A DNA stretch of 64,000 nucleotides from Salinimicrobium xinjiangense DSM 19287 (GTDB lineage Bacteria > Bacteroidota > Bacteroidia > Flavobacteriales > Flavobacteriaceae), in NCBI RefSeq assembly GCF_000423585.1, contig NZ_AUIG01000002.1:124001-188000 (forward strand), written 5' to 3'. The notes under the pieces were generated by a model. That model had not been told where the DNA came from and did no database searches. It saw only the letters and a program-made list of their open reading frames with translations. The translations under genes and the position numbers were made by a program. This document shows positions 24,804 to 32,795 of the stretch, in pieces; the stretch's first letter is position 1, and each line of letters starts with the position of its first letter.

Positions 24804-25900
24804 ACAGCCTCAAAAAGTTTCCCAGGTAAAGGCCGCACAACACCCTTAAGCTCCATATTGAGTAAGAGGGTGGCGGCTTTGAATGTGGGTATACTGCAGT
24901 TGAGGGCAATAAGATCCAGTTGTTCCTTTCCTTTATCTTTTAGATAAGCGTACAACATTTCCTCTTCCTCTTCCAGTTCAATAAAAAGCTGTTTTTGAAC
25001 CGGTTTCACTTCATTTGCAGGCTTCCAGTTCAGCATATAAATTAAATCGGCAGCAGAAGTGAGTACATGTGCCTGCTGGGATTTAATTAGCATATTACAG
25101 CCCCTGCTTTGAGAATCTGAAGGTCTTCCCGGCACTGCAAACACTTCCCGATTATAGGAATTAGCAATATCTGCAGTAACTAAAGATCCTCCTTTTTCGG
25201 CACTTTCTATTACTACCGTTGCTTCACTGAGACCTGCAATGATCCTGTTTCTTTTTAGAAAGTTATTGCGGTCAAAAACATCGGTGCTCCAGAAGTCGGT
25301 GAGGAAACCGCCGTTGTTTTCCACATCCTGCACATACTTTTGATGAACCCCGGGATAAATCTGGTTTAAACCGTGAGCGAGACAACCCACTGTTTGCAGA
25401 CCATTTTTAATGGCGGCTCGCTGTGCTGTAATATCCACTCCGTAAGCGAATCCCGAAACCACGACAACATCCAACAATGCAAGATCCTCTACGAACTTTT
25501 CGCAAAAAGCAATTCCGTGCGTAGTGACATTTCGCGTACCTACTATGCTGAGGATCTTCTTGTTAACAAGATCCAGGTTTCCACGTTTGAAAAGCAGGAT
25601 TGGCCCGTCCGGGCAATGCCTTAACTTTTCAGGATAATCAGCATCTAAATAGTAGAAGGTTTGAATATCATTTTGCCAAATAAATTCCAATTCCTGTTCG
25701 GCAGCTTTCAGGTTTTCAGAAGAAAATAGTTCATTGAGCTTATAGTTTCCAATCCCGTCAATCTTAAGAAGTGCAGATTTTTTTTCTTTAAAAACAGCCT
25801 CAGCAGAACCTGCATGACGTATTAGTTTTTTCGCCGAAGCATCCCCCAGATTAGGCACATGCTGAAGCGCCAAAACATACTGTAAATCAGATTCTTTCAT
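24800..25900 (-). CDS. dprA: DNA-processing protein DprA
   Basis: Loads RecA onto incoming single-stranded DNA during natural transformation. The Rossmann-fold DNA-binding core carries GTRNVTTHG, SGFAYGVDITAQRAAI and SAEKGGSLVTADIANSYNRE, followed by the PGRPSD and GCNMLI motifs. An N-terminal SAM-like region (LQHVPNLGDASAKKLI) and a C-terminal winged-helix domain complete a 366-residue full-length form. ATG 25900 is used (MKESDLQYVLALQ); a TTG two codons upstream is possible. Its presence beside trpS says nothing about competence, since dprA is widespread. Confidence 0.95.
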   Translation of the reverse strand: MKESDLQYVLALQHVPNLGDASAKKLIRHAGSAEAVFKEKKSALLKIDGIGNYKLNELFSSENLKAAEQELEFIWQNDIQTFYYLDADYPEKLRHCPDGPILLFKRGNLDLVNKKILSIVGTRNVTTHGIAFCEKFVEDLALLDVVVVSGFAYGVDITAQRAAIKNGLQTVGCLAHGLNQIYPGVHQKYVQDVENNGGFLTDFWSTDVFDRNNFLKRNRIIAGLSEATVVIESAEKGGSLVTADIANSYNREVFAVPGRPSDSQSRGCNMLIKSQQAHVLTSAADLIYMLNWKPANEVKPVQKQLFIELEEEEEMLYAYLKDKGKEQLDLIALNCSIPTFKAATLLLNMELKGVVRPLPGKLFEAV

Positions 25901-25982
25901 CCTCAAAATAAAGCGGGAAAATTAGAATAAAAATTTGTTAATAAAATATGCTGATGCTGTTTTTTCCGAAAATAAAATATTT

Positions 25983-25990
25983 TACATTTG
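25983..25990 (+). promoter_or_regulatory. -7 box directly before the HU/SPOR gene
   Basis: An exact TACATTTG (TAnnTTTG) ends only five bases before the ATG at 25996. A transcript starting the usual five to seven bases downstream would be leaderless. The -33 region is unconvincing. Confidence 0.45.
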
Positions 25991-25995
25991 TTCAT

Positions 25996-26928
25996 ATGGC
26001 AGTAGCAACTTACATCCACGATCTTCTTTACAGGTATGAATGTGTCGTCCTTCCGGGATTTGGAGCTTTCATTACTCAACAACATTCAGCCCGCATTCAT
26101 GAAACCACAAATGAATTTTATCCACCTAAAAAGTCGGTTTCTTTTAACCGGCAACTGGTGAAAAATGACGGTTTACTCGCGAATTATATCGCAGAGGTTG
26201 AAAAGGTAAGTTATGAGTCGGCAGTTGAAAAGATTGAGCAGTTTGTGCAGGATCTGGGGATTGTACTGGAGGAGAACAAGCTGATCAATTTTGAAAATAT
26301 AGGTTCCTTCACCCTGACTGAAGACGATAAACTGCAATTTGAACCTGCCGCACAGACCAATTATTTAAAAGAAGCTTTCGGTTTAAGCCCATTCGCCTCT
26401 ACTGTTATCAACAGGGAAGTATACAAAAAGCAAGCAGTGGAGCTTGAAGAAAAAGCTCCTGTTGCCTTTACTCCGGAGAGAAGATCCGGAGGTCGCTGGC
26501 TTAAATATGCTGCCGTTGGATTACTGGCCATCGGTTTAAGTGGTGCAGCGGGGATCAACATCTACAGCGTTCAGGTAAATGAACACAACCTGGCAGAACA
26601 GCAAAAAGCAGTGTCTAAGCTTGAAAGTCAGATCCAGCAGGCAACATTTGTAATTGACAATCCTCTTCCTGCAGTGACTCTTACAGTCTCAAAACAAACC
26701 GGAAATTACCACATTGTGGCCGGAGCCTTCAGAGAAGAAGAGAATGCTGCCAAGGCAGTTGAGGAATTAAAAGCAGAAGGATTTAAAGCCCGCCAGATTG
26801 GCGCTAACCGTTTTGGACTACATCAGGTGCTCTACAGCAGTCATGAATCGCGTAGAGACGCAATCAATGAGCTCTATCGTGTGAAAAGAATCAATCCAGG
26901 AGCCTGGTTGTTAGTTGAGGAACTGTAG
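25996..26928 (+). CDS. HU-CCDC81 and SPOR domain protein
   Basis: A 310-residue single-span membrane protein. Residues 1-125 form the bacterial HU-like CCDC81 pair (MAVATYIHDLLYRYECVVLP, GFGAF, then E-K-I-E-Q-F-V-Q-D-L), here probably a cytoplasmic interaction module. A helix (about 168-190, YAAVGLLAIGLSGAAG) leads to a short coiled coil and a C-terminal SPOR domain (about 235-310, YHIVAGAFREEENAAKAVEEL) that binds denuded septal peptidoglycan. The ATG at 25996 matches relatives; upstream in-frame codons lie before the -7 box. It may link cytoplasmic structures to division-site cell wall. It is monocistronic. Confidence 0.85.
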   Translation: MAVATYIHDLLYRYECVVLPGFGAFITQQHSARIHETTNEFYPPKKSVSFNRQLVKNDGLLANYIAEVEKVSYESAVEKIEQFVQDLGIVLEENKLINFENIGSFTLTEDDKLQFEPAAQTNYLKEAFGLSPFASTVINREVYKKQAVELEEKAPVAFTPERRSGGRWLKYAAVGLLAIGLSGAAGINIYSVQVNEHNLAEQQKAVSKLESQIQQATFVIDNPLPAVTLTVSKQTGNYHIVAGAFREEENAAKAVEELKAEGFKARQIGANRFGLHQVLYSSHESRRDAINELYRVKRINPGAWLLVEEL

Positions 26929-26934
26929 GTTAAG

Positions 26935-27003
26935 AAATTCCAAGCACCAAATTCCAAATTCCAATCACTTTTCTGATCACTGATCACTGAACACTGATCA
27001 CTA
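26935..27003. repeat. Two dispersed repeat phrases after the HU/SPOR gene
   Basis: 26935-26957 is the exact reverse complement of 47842-47864 (23 bases, beginning AAATTCCAAGCACC). 26973-27003 carries CACTGATCACTGAACACT-type phrases, also seen at 32302-32333. Neither codes for anything visible. Confidence 0.75.
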
Positions 27004-27062
27004 AACTGCCTACTGTCAACTTTTTTTAATAACCTCTTAAGCTTTTTTACAGCTAAGCAGCT

Positions 27063-27070
27063 TACCTTTG
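27063..27070 (+). promoter_or_regulatory. -7 box of the thioesterase gene
   Basis: Exact TACCTTTG (27063-27070) ends 15 bases before the ATG at 27086. No clear -33 TTTG is seen at the expected distance. Confidence 0.5.
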
Positions 27071-27085
27071 CCGAAAATTTAAAAG

Positions 27086-27601
27086 ATGCAAGCCAGAACA
27101 GCCGAAGAATCCAAAACCGTAATGACAGATCTTGTTCTCCCAAGTGAGACCAATCCTTTAAATAACCTTTTTGGAGGGGAATTATTAGCGCGGATGGATC
27201 GTGCGGCCAGTATCGCAGCAAGGCGCCACAGCCGCAGGATCGTGGTTACGGCTTCGGTGAATCACGTGGCTTTTAATAAGGCGGTGCCATTGGGAAGTGT
27301 TGTAACTGTTGAAGCTAAGGTTTCAAGAGCTTTCAAATCTTCAATGGAGATCTATATAGATGTGTGGGTAGAAGACCGCGAAAGCGGGCAACGTTCTAAG
27401 GCCAATGAAGCTATTTATACTTTTGTGGCAGTAGACGAAACCGGAACTCCTGTGAGCATTCCGCCGCTGCAACCCGAGACTGAACTTGAGAAGCAGCGCT
27501 ACGACGCGGCGCTTCGTCGTAAGCAATTAAGTCTTGTGCTTGCCGGAAAAATGAAACCGGCTGATGCTACAGAACTAAAGGCTTTGTTTGTGGATTCGTA
27601 G
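27086..27601 (+). CDS. Acyl-CoA thioesterase, hotdog fold (YciA/BACH type)
   Basis: A 171-residue hotdog thioesterase hydrolysing acyl-CoA to free acid and CoA in the cytoplasm. The acidic catalytic loop is NPLNNLFGGELLARMDRAASIAA (N, G-G and D conserved), followed by VTASVNHVAFNKAVPLGSVV and YTFVAVDETG, as in the YciA family. It is transcribed alone. A hairpin-rich gap follows and separates it from the convergent EnvC-like gene. The physiological substrate cannot be read from the sequence. Confidence 0.9.
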   Translation: MQARTAEESKTVMTDLVLPSETNPLNNLFGGELLARMDRAASIAARRHSRRIVVTASVNHVAFNKAVPLGSVVTVEAKVSRAFKSSMEIYIDVWVEDRESGQRSKANEAIYTFVAVDETGTPVSIPPLQPETELEKQRYDAALRRKQLSLVLAGKMKPADATELKALFVDS

Positions 27602-27639
27602 TTATTCTATAACTTAAGGTAAGGGAGATAGCTTTACAG

Positions 27640-27668
27640 GCGGCATGTTAATGCCGCTCCTACGGAGC
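27640..27668. repeat. Paired REP-like hairpins between convergent genes
   Basis: GCGGCAT-GTTA-ATGCCGC (27640-27657) overlaps GCTCC-TAC-GGAGC (27656-27668). They lie after the thioesterase stop and may end transcription from both sides. Confidence 0.65.
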
Positions 27669-27715
27669 CTGAAGTTCGAGTCTTCTTAAAATAAAAGTTC
27701 CGGGATTACTAAAAA

Positions 27716-27761
27716 GTCTTGGCTCTAAAATCCTGGCTCTAGAAGCAAAGCGATCTTTATT
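27716..27761. repeat. GTCTTGGCTCT...GAAGCAAAGCG element, copy A
   Basis: This stretch shares GTCTTGGCTCT and GAAGCAAAGCGRTCTTTATT with the inverted copy at 34858-34903; the middle differs by small indels. It ends just before the EnvC-like stop codon at 27765. Confidence 0.7.
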
Positions 27762-27764
27762 TTT

Positions 27765-28988
27765 TTACATCTGGTAGATCCACTGCTCTGGATTGAGCTT
27801 GGTGGAGTTTTGATAAAGGAGGAAGTGAAGGGTAGTTTTCCCTGTACTGCTGCTTGTAGCCACTTCTCCCAATTCCTGGCCAATACTTACCTGATCTCCT
27901 TTTCTCACATAGATCTTATCCAGGTTATTATAAATGGAAATGTAATCTCCATGTCTTACCATCACAGCCTTATTCGCTCCCTTAACAGCCTGGACCTCAC
28001 TCACAACCCCACCAAATATGGCTTTGGCTTTACCGTTCGGTTCCGTATCTATTCTAACTCCATTACTGTTAATGGTTATTGACTTAACCACCGGGTGAGG
28101 CTGGTTTCCAAAACGCATGGAAACGGTTCCCGACCTAACCGGCCACGGCAATTTCCCCTTGTTGCTGGCAAAATTAGCCGCCAATGCTTTTGCCTCGGGA
28201 GTCAGTTTGAATATTTCCCGGGAAGTTGAACCTTCTTCTTTATTATTTGCTGCAATAGCTTCGGCAATTATCCTTTCAATTTCCTTGTCAATGGCATTGA
28301 TCTCCTGTTGCTTCTGGCGGAGTTGAGAAGCAAACTGCCCCTCTTTTTTTCTTACTTCAGCAATTAAGCCTGCCTGGGCTTTTCTGTTCTTCTCCAGCTC
28401 GGCTCTTGTTTTCCTATTTTCAGCAATAAGTTGATCCTTGGCTTTTTTCTGCTCAGCAAGACTGTTATTCAGTTTTTGTAATTCTTCGGTGCGGATTTTA
28501 ATTTCTTCTCCCTGCTGGTGCCTGTAATTGGCATATTGCTTCATGTACTGCAAGCGCTTGTAGGCTTGCAGAAAGTTTTCGGAAGATAAAAGGAACATTA
28601 CTCTGCTCTGTTGGGATTTACTTTTATATGACCTGGCGATCATCTTGCTGTAGTCTTCTTTTAACTGCTCCAATTCCTTGCGCAGTTCTCCAATTTTATT
28701 CTGATTATTGTTTATTTCGCGCGTAAGAAGATTTGCCTGTTGATTGGTCACCCGAATCAGGTTCTCTGTTGACCTTATTTGTTGTTGCAGGTCTTCTACT
28801 TCGGTAAGTATAGATTTCTCCTTTTTGAGGTTTGAGGTGCGCAGAGAATTGATCCTGGAAATTTCCTGTTGTAATTCCAACCTGCGTTGCTCAAGCTCTT
28901 CTCTCTTATCTGCTTGAGAAAAAGCCTGCAGGGATATCAACATTATAACTGCAACAAGGCAGTACTTAAACAAAATTCGTGTGCTCAT
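27765..28988 (-). CDS. EnvC-like murein hydrolase activator with degenerate LytM domain
   Basis: A 407-residue exported protein: signal peptide (to about residue 25, ISLQAFSQA), a long coiled coil (about 28-260, rich in E, K, Q and R), and a C-terminal LytM/M23-type domain. The metal ligands are missing: where active enzymes have HxGxD this protein reads S-N-G-V-R-I-D, and where they have HLHFEL it reads TLHFLL. Such proteins, like EnvC and NlpD, activate amidases instead of cutting peptidoglycan. It overlaps the upstream DUF4292 gene by four bases. A catalytically active M23 protein occurs separately at 62624. Confidence 0.85.
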   Translation of the reverse strand: MSTRILFKYCLVAVIMLISLQAFSQADKREELEQRRLELQQEISRINSLRTSNLKKEKSILTEVEDLQQQIRSTENLIRVTNQQANLLTREINNNQNKIGELRKELEQLKEDYSKMIARSYKSKSQQSRVMFLLSSENFLQAYKRLQYMKQYANYRHQQGEEIKIRTEELQKLNNSLAEQKKAKDQLIAENRKTRAELEKNRKAQAGLIAEVRKKEGQFASQLRQKQQEINAIDKEIERIIAEAIAANNKEEGSTSREIFKLTPEAKALAANFASNKGKLPWPVRSGTVSMRFGNQPHPVVKSITINSNGVRIDTEPNGKAKAIFGGVVSEVQAVKGANKAVMVRHGDYISIYNNLDKIYVRKGDQVSIGQELGEVATSSSTGKTTLHFLLYQNSTKLNPEQWIYQM

Positions 28989-29767
28989 TCAATGATAATT
29001 TCTTCGTAGCCCGAAGGTATTGAAAAAGGAAATGAAACCGGAACATTAAATTCCACGTTTCTAAAAGTCATATCTATACGGGTATTTTCAGGCCCGTCAT
29101 TGGCAACTATCTGTATTTGTCCGGGAAATAATTGTCCGCTGATCTTTTGATATTCGGGATAAGTAACGGTCACGCTTCTGTTATCCCGCGGCTGACCCAA
29201 TTGTTGCGCCAGAGCTTTGAAATTCCCTGCATCCAGCAGAAACATCTTTTTCAAAAGAGCTTCTTGCTCTGGTTCCAGTTGATATCCGCGGGTGGATTCT
29301 GTCAATCTGTATCTTTCATCCCTGAGGTCATAAATGGTTTGTCCCAATAGAAGATTCTGCATCTTTTCATAGTCAAGGGGAGTTCCCAGGAGATCACTTA
29401 AGAGTCTGAAATCCCCATCAAAATAGGTACGGGTGATCTTTTCGTAGAATTGAACGGAATTCGGCGTGATCATGACCTTGGCCAGCGGTATTCCCAGTAA
29501 TTGTCCGCTCATCCAGATAGTCTCATCCTTTTTCATCCGGAAAACCACGGTAACACTTTGGCTGCGATCTTCAGTTTGATAATTAAGATTAAGTCTTCCC
29601 TGTAAGGTATTGAAATCCACCTCATTTGCATAGTGACTGGCCACAACGGCTGCTACTGCGGCATCTTCGGGGGCAGTGGTTCCCATTTTAGCTTTTCGGG
29701 CGCTACCGCAAGAAGTTAAAAACACAATTGAAAGTATGATCAGGGGGAAAAAATGTTTGTAGGTCAT
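28985..29767 (-). CDS. DUF4292 lipoprotein
   Basis: A 260-residue lipoprotein with lipobox FLTSC (Cys about 20) and a DUF4292 body (D-F-N-T-L-Q-G-R-L-N-L-N-Y, V-T-V-V-F-R-M-K-K-D-E-T-I-W-M-S-G, L-L-G-I-P-L-A-K-V-M-I-T). The fold prediction for this family resembles LolA/LolB lipid-carrier barrels. The conserved order in flavobacteria, TPR protein, DUF4292, EnvC-like, is also present here, which suggests a shared envelope role. The biochemical function is unknown. Confidence 0.85.
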   Translation of the reverse strand: MTYKHFFPLIILSIVFLTSCGSARKAKMGTTAPEDAAVAAVVASHYANEVDFNTLQGRLNLNYQTEDRSQSVTVVFRMKKDETIWMSGQLLGIPLAKVMITPNSVQFYEKITRTYFDGDFRLLSDLLGTPLDYEKMQNLLLGQTIYDLRDERYRLTESTRGYQLEPEQEALLKKMFLLDAGNFKALAQQLGQPRDNRSVTVTYPEYQKISGQLFPGQIQIVANDGPENTRIDMTFRNVEFNVPVSFPFSIPSGYEEIIIE

Positions 29768-29776
29768 TCAGCAATT

Positions 29777-31141
29777 TTATTGTTTATTATTTTCTGCTTT
29801 CTTCAGTGCTTCCGAAGCCTTTTGAGGTTCGCTTAATCCTTTATAGCTTTCTGCCAGTTGGCGGTAAAATTTTCGTTCCAGTTCAGGATCTTCGATCAAA
29901 TAATCAAGTCCCATGAGCAAATTATCTTCAGCTTTTTTAAACTCCCCGGATGAATTCTGCGCTGTACCCAGCATTAAAAACAACCAGGATTGCGCCGGAA
30001 AAATTTCCAGTGCTCTTTCGCTTAGCACCTTGACCTGCTCATAATTCCCGGCTTCAGCTTCCAGGGTGATCACCTCCCGGAAAAGGCCAAAATCATTTTT
30101 CTCATTTTTAAGGGCCGTGTTGAAATAATCAAGTGCTACCTCCGGATTTCCCTTTTCCAAGAAAAAGGTACCAAGTTGTTTGTAGACCTTTTGATTATTC
30201 TCCTTTTCAGAGAACACCTTTACCAGTCTTATCAAATCTTCTTCCAAAGAAGGATTTTCTGTCACATAAATTAGAAAATCGTTCAACGCCTGATACTTTG
30301 TGACTTCATCGATCTGATCACTTCCTAAAAGCACATCCATGGAATTCACAGCTTCCGCAGAATCATCTTTAGTCATATAGAACTTGTAAAGAGCAAGATG
30401 TACCAGTTCTGAATCGGGATTTATTTCCAGTAATTGCTGCGCAGTTTCAAAAGCCTTATCAACCTGTCCGCTTTCGCTGTAGACAAAAATGAGGTTCAGG
30501 TAATCTTTCTCATCCTGCGGATTCTCACCAATATTCTCCTTCAAATCGCTTATTTGCGCCTCCACATTATTGGTGCGGGCATAGACCTGCCTGCGCAGAC
30601 TTTCGCGATATGTACTGGAGCCTTTGGTTTTGTCCAGGGAATCCAGGAGACTAAGTGCTGCCTCAAATTGCTCGTTTTGTATATATAGATTTACGAGATC
30701 TTCAGAAAATGCTGTATTTATTTTTGCCAGCTCCTTTACTACCGGCAACGCCCGATCGAATTCTTTATTCTGATAATAGGTAGTGTATAACTCTTCCAGC
30801 ATTGCGGCATTCCCGGGGGCTGCTTTTCTTCCTCGTTCAAGGTAAGCCGCCGCTTCGGCGTACTTTTGAAGCGCGTTGTAATTCTTTCCCAGTTCCAGGT
30901 AAACTACAGGTTCTTCGGAATTAAATGCGAGAGCCTGTACCAAAGCATCTATCGCCCGGTCGTAGTTCTCAATTGCCTTTTGCTTTAGTGCCTCAAAAAA
31001 CTTCTCTTGAAAAGCATCTGTCACATTTCCCAGGCTGTCGCCCGCCATTTCCACCACAGGTTTCTCGGGCACCTGCGCGCTCGCCGGATTCCCGGCAAAC
31101 AGTAGTGTCAAAAAAGGGACTATGTAAAGAGTTTTTTTCAT
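29777..31141 (-). CDS. Periplasmic tetratricopeptide-repeat protein
   Basis: A 454-residue protein with a signal peptide (MKKTLYIVPFLTLLFAGNPASAQ) and about ten TPR-like helical repeats throughout (for example AIDALVQALAFNSEEPVVYLE, ALDYFNTALKNEKND). There is no enzymatic motif, so it is likely a scaffold in the periplasm. It lies nine bases upstream of DUF4292 and downstream of a sugar nucleotidyltransferase in one minus-strand run. Binding partners are unknown. Confidence 0.82.
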   Translation of the reverse strand: MKKTLYIVPFLTLLFAGNPASAQVPEKPVVEMAGDSLGNVTDAFQEKFFEALKQKAIENYDRAIDALVQALAFNSEEPVVYLELGKNYNALQKYAEAAAYLERGRKAAPGNAAMLEELYTTYYQNKEFDRALPVVKELAKINTAFSEDLVNLYIQNEQFEAALSLLDSLDKTKGSSTYRESLRRQVYARTNNVEAQISDLKENIGENPQDEKDYLNLIFVYSESGQVDKAFETAQQLLEINPDSELVHLALYKFYMTKDDSAEAVNSMDVLLGSDQIDEVTKYQALNDFLIYVTENPSLEEDLIRLVKVFSEKENNQKVYKQLGTFFLEKGNPEVALDYFNTALKNEKNDFGLFREVITLEAEAGNYEQVKVLSERALEIFPAQSWLFLMLGTAQNSSGEFKKAEDNLLMGLDYLIEDPELERKFYRQLAESYKGLSEPQKASEALKKAENNKQ

Positions 31142-31160
31142 TCGTCTTTTGCAACAAAGG

Positions 31161-32171
31161 TTATTCCAGTACAGAATAGTCTCCTATGCTAATTTCAGTA
31201 AATTTCCCGTTAAACCTGGCGAAGTTCCCTATCATGGCATTATTCAATTCTGCATTCCTTACTTCGGCAAAGGTTTGGATAAGGCTGTTCTTTACTGTTG
31301 AGTCACTTATTTTAGTTCCGTTTCCTACGGAAACATTGGGACCTATTTTAGCATTTTTCAGCACTACATTTTCCCCGATAAAACAGGGCTCAATAATCTC
31401 TGAATTTTCCATTTCCACATTTGAGGCCACCAGATCTTCTCCATCTTCCTGCAGGAAATTCAGCATTCTCGTGTTGGTTTCAACCGTCACCTGTTTGTTT
31501 CCGCAATCCATCCATTCATCGACCTTTCCGGGAACAAATCTGGCACCCTTAGACTTCATCGCCTGTATCCCGTCATTGATCTGGTACTCACCTCCGCGGA
31601 TGATGTTCTTGTCAAGTACTTCCTGTAGTTCATTCTTAAGAACAGCTACATCTCTGAAATAGTAGATCCCAATTACTGCAAGATCTGAAACGAAGTCCTG
31701 AGGCTTTTCTACAAGATCAACTATTTCCCGCTTCTCATTTAACTGCACTACGCCATATGCTGAAGGGTTTTCCACCTGTTTTACCCATATTACGGCATCG
31801 GCTTCTTTATCTAACGTAAAATCGGCCTTAAAAAGTGTATCTGCATAAGCAATTACCGCAGGACCTTCAAGGGAATCCTTTGCACACATAATGGCATGAC
31901 CGGTGCCAAGAGGTTTATCCTGGTAATATATGGTTCCTTTTGCACCCAGGGTTTTGGCGATTTCCTTTAGATCGGTTTCCACCTTTTCTCCAAAATCCTC
32001 ACCAATAATAAAAGCGATCTCATCGATCTTTTCATCGAGCACTTTGGCAATGTCTTCTACCAGCCTGTGCACTATAGGTTTACCTGCTATTGGGATTAAA
32101 GGTTTTGGAACTGTTAATGTATGTGGGCGAAGCCGCGAACCGCGACCCGCCATGGGAACTATGATCTTCAT
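31161..32171 (-). CDS. Sugar-phosphate nucleotidyltransferase
   Basis: A 336-residue GT-A pyrophosphorylase that makes a nucleotide sugar from NTP and sugar-1-phosphate. The N-terminus MKIIVPMAGRGSRLRPHTLT with PKPLIPIAGKPIVH is the signature; the catalytic aspartate lies in AVIAYADTLFKADF. From about residue 245 a left-handed beta-helix follows (ENVVLKNAKIGPNVSVGNGTKI), as in GlmU and mannose-1-phosphate guanylyltransferases. The exact sugar and base are not clear. It is not part of the rml set, which has its own rmlA at 57501. Confidence 0.85.
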   Translation of the reverse strand: MKIIVPMAGRGSRLRPHTLTVPKPLIPIAGKPIVHRLVEDIAKVLDEKIDEIAFIIGEDFGEKVETDLKEIAKTLGAKGTIYYQDKPLGTGHAIMCAKDSLEGPAVIAYADTLFKADFTLDKEADAVIWVKQVENPSAYGVVQLNEKREIVDLVEKPQDFVSDLAVIGIYYFRDVAVLKNELQEVLDKNIIRGGEYQINDGIQAMKSKGARFVPGKVDEWMDCGNKQVTVETNTRMLNFLQEDGEDLVASNVEMENSEIIEPCFIGENVVLKNAKIGPNVSVGNGTKISDSTVKNSLIQTFAEVRNAELNNAMIGNFARFNGKFTEISIGDYSVLE

Positions 32172-32332
32172 TTTGTTAGTATTGAGTATTTAGTAGTGAG
32201 TATTGAGATGCTCACCTATTTGTTTTTAGTTTGTGGTTTGTTGTTTATTCTCTCCCCCGGCGCCTCTCCGAAGGAAAGGGAAGATTTTCGCTTGTGAAAA
32301 ATACTGATCACTGCTCACCGAGCACTGAACAC
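32172..32332. repeat. Repeat-phrase gap between dut and the nucleotidyltransferase
   Basis: Contains TTAGTATTGAGTATT (32176-32190; also found at 47635), a C/G-rich block at 32251-32280, and CACTGAACACT-type phrases at 32302-32333 that run into the dut stop codon. No gene is seen. Confidence 0.7.
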
Positions 32333-32764
32333 TTAAACACCAGTGCTTCCAAAGCCACCTGCACCACGCGTGGTTTCTTCAAGAGTATCCACTTCTTTCC
32401 AGGTGATGTGTTCATGGCGGGAGATCACCATCTGGGCGATCCGTTCCCCATCCTGAATGGTGAATTCTTCATTTGATAAGTTGACCAAAATGACTCCTAC
32501 TTCACCCCTGTAATCGGCATCAACCGTGCCGGGAGAATTGAGGACCGTAATACCTTTCTTGGCAGCCAGTCCGCTTCGGGGTCTCACCTGTGCCTCGTAG
32601 CCTACCGGAAGTTCAATAAAAAGTCCGGTTTTAATAACGGCTCTTTCCAGAGGTTTCAAAGTGACGGGTTCGGAAATATTAGCCCGCAGGTCCATTCCGG
32701 CAGAAGCACCGGTCTCATAAGCCGGCAATTCATGCCGGGATTTGTTGATTATTTTTACGTTCAT
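32333..32764 (-). CDS. dut: dUTP diphosphatase
   Basis: Homotrimeric dUTPase that keeps uracil out of DNA and supplies dUMP. All five motifs are visible in order: [41 protein letters not shown] (catalytic Asp), GERIAQMV and the C-terminal arm [10 protein letters not shown]. Its 143 residues are typical. It sits between the flippase and the nucleotidyltransferase on the minus strand; the 161-base gap after it is filled by repeats, so cotranscription with what follows is uncertain. Confidence 0.97.
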   Translation of the reverse strand: MNVKIINKSRHELPAYETGASAGMDLRANISEPVTLKPLERAVIKTGLFIELPVGYEAQVRPRSGLAAKKGITVLNSPGTVDADYRGEVGVILVNLSNEEFTIQDGERIAQMVISRHEHITWKEVDTLEETTRGAGGFGSTGV

Positions 32765-32795
32765 TTTCTTTAAATTTTCTTCAGAAGAAACAAAA

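Noticed and set aside
27671-27687. GAAG-TTCGAGT-CTTC looks like a tRNA T-arm
   Set aside because: No anticodon arm, D-arm or acceptor stem can be folded around it; it lies in a repeat-filled gap.
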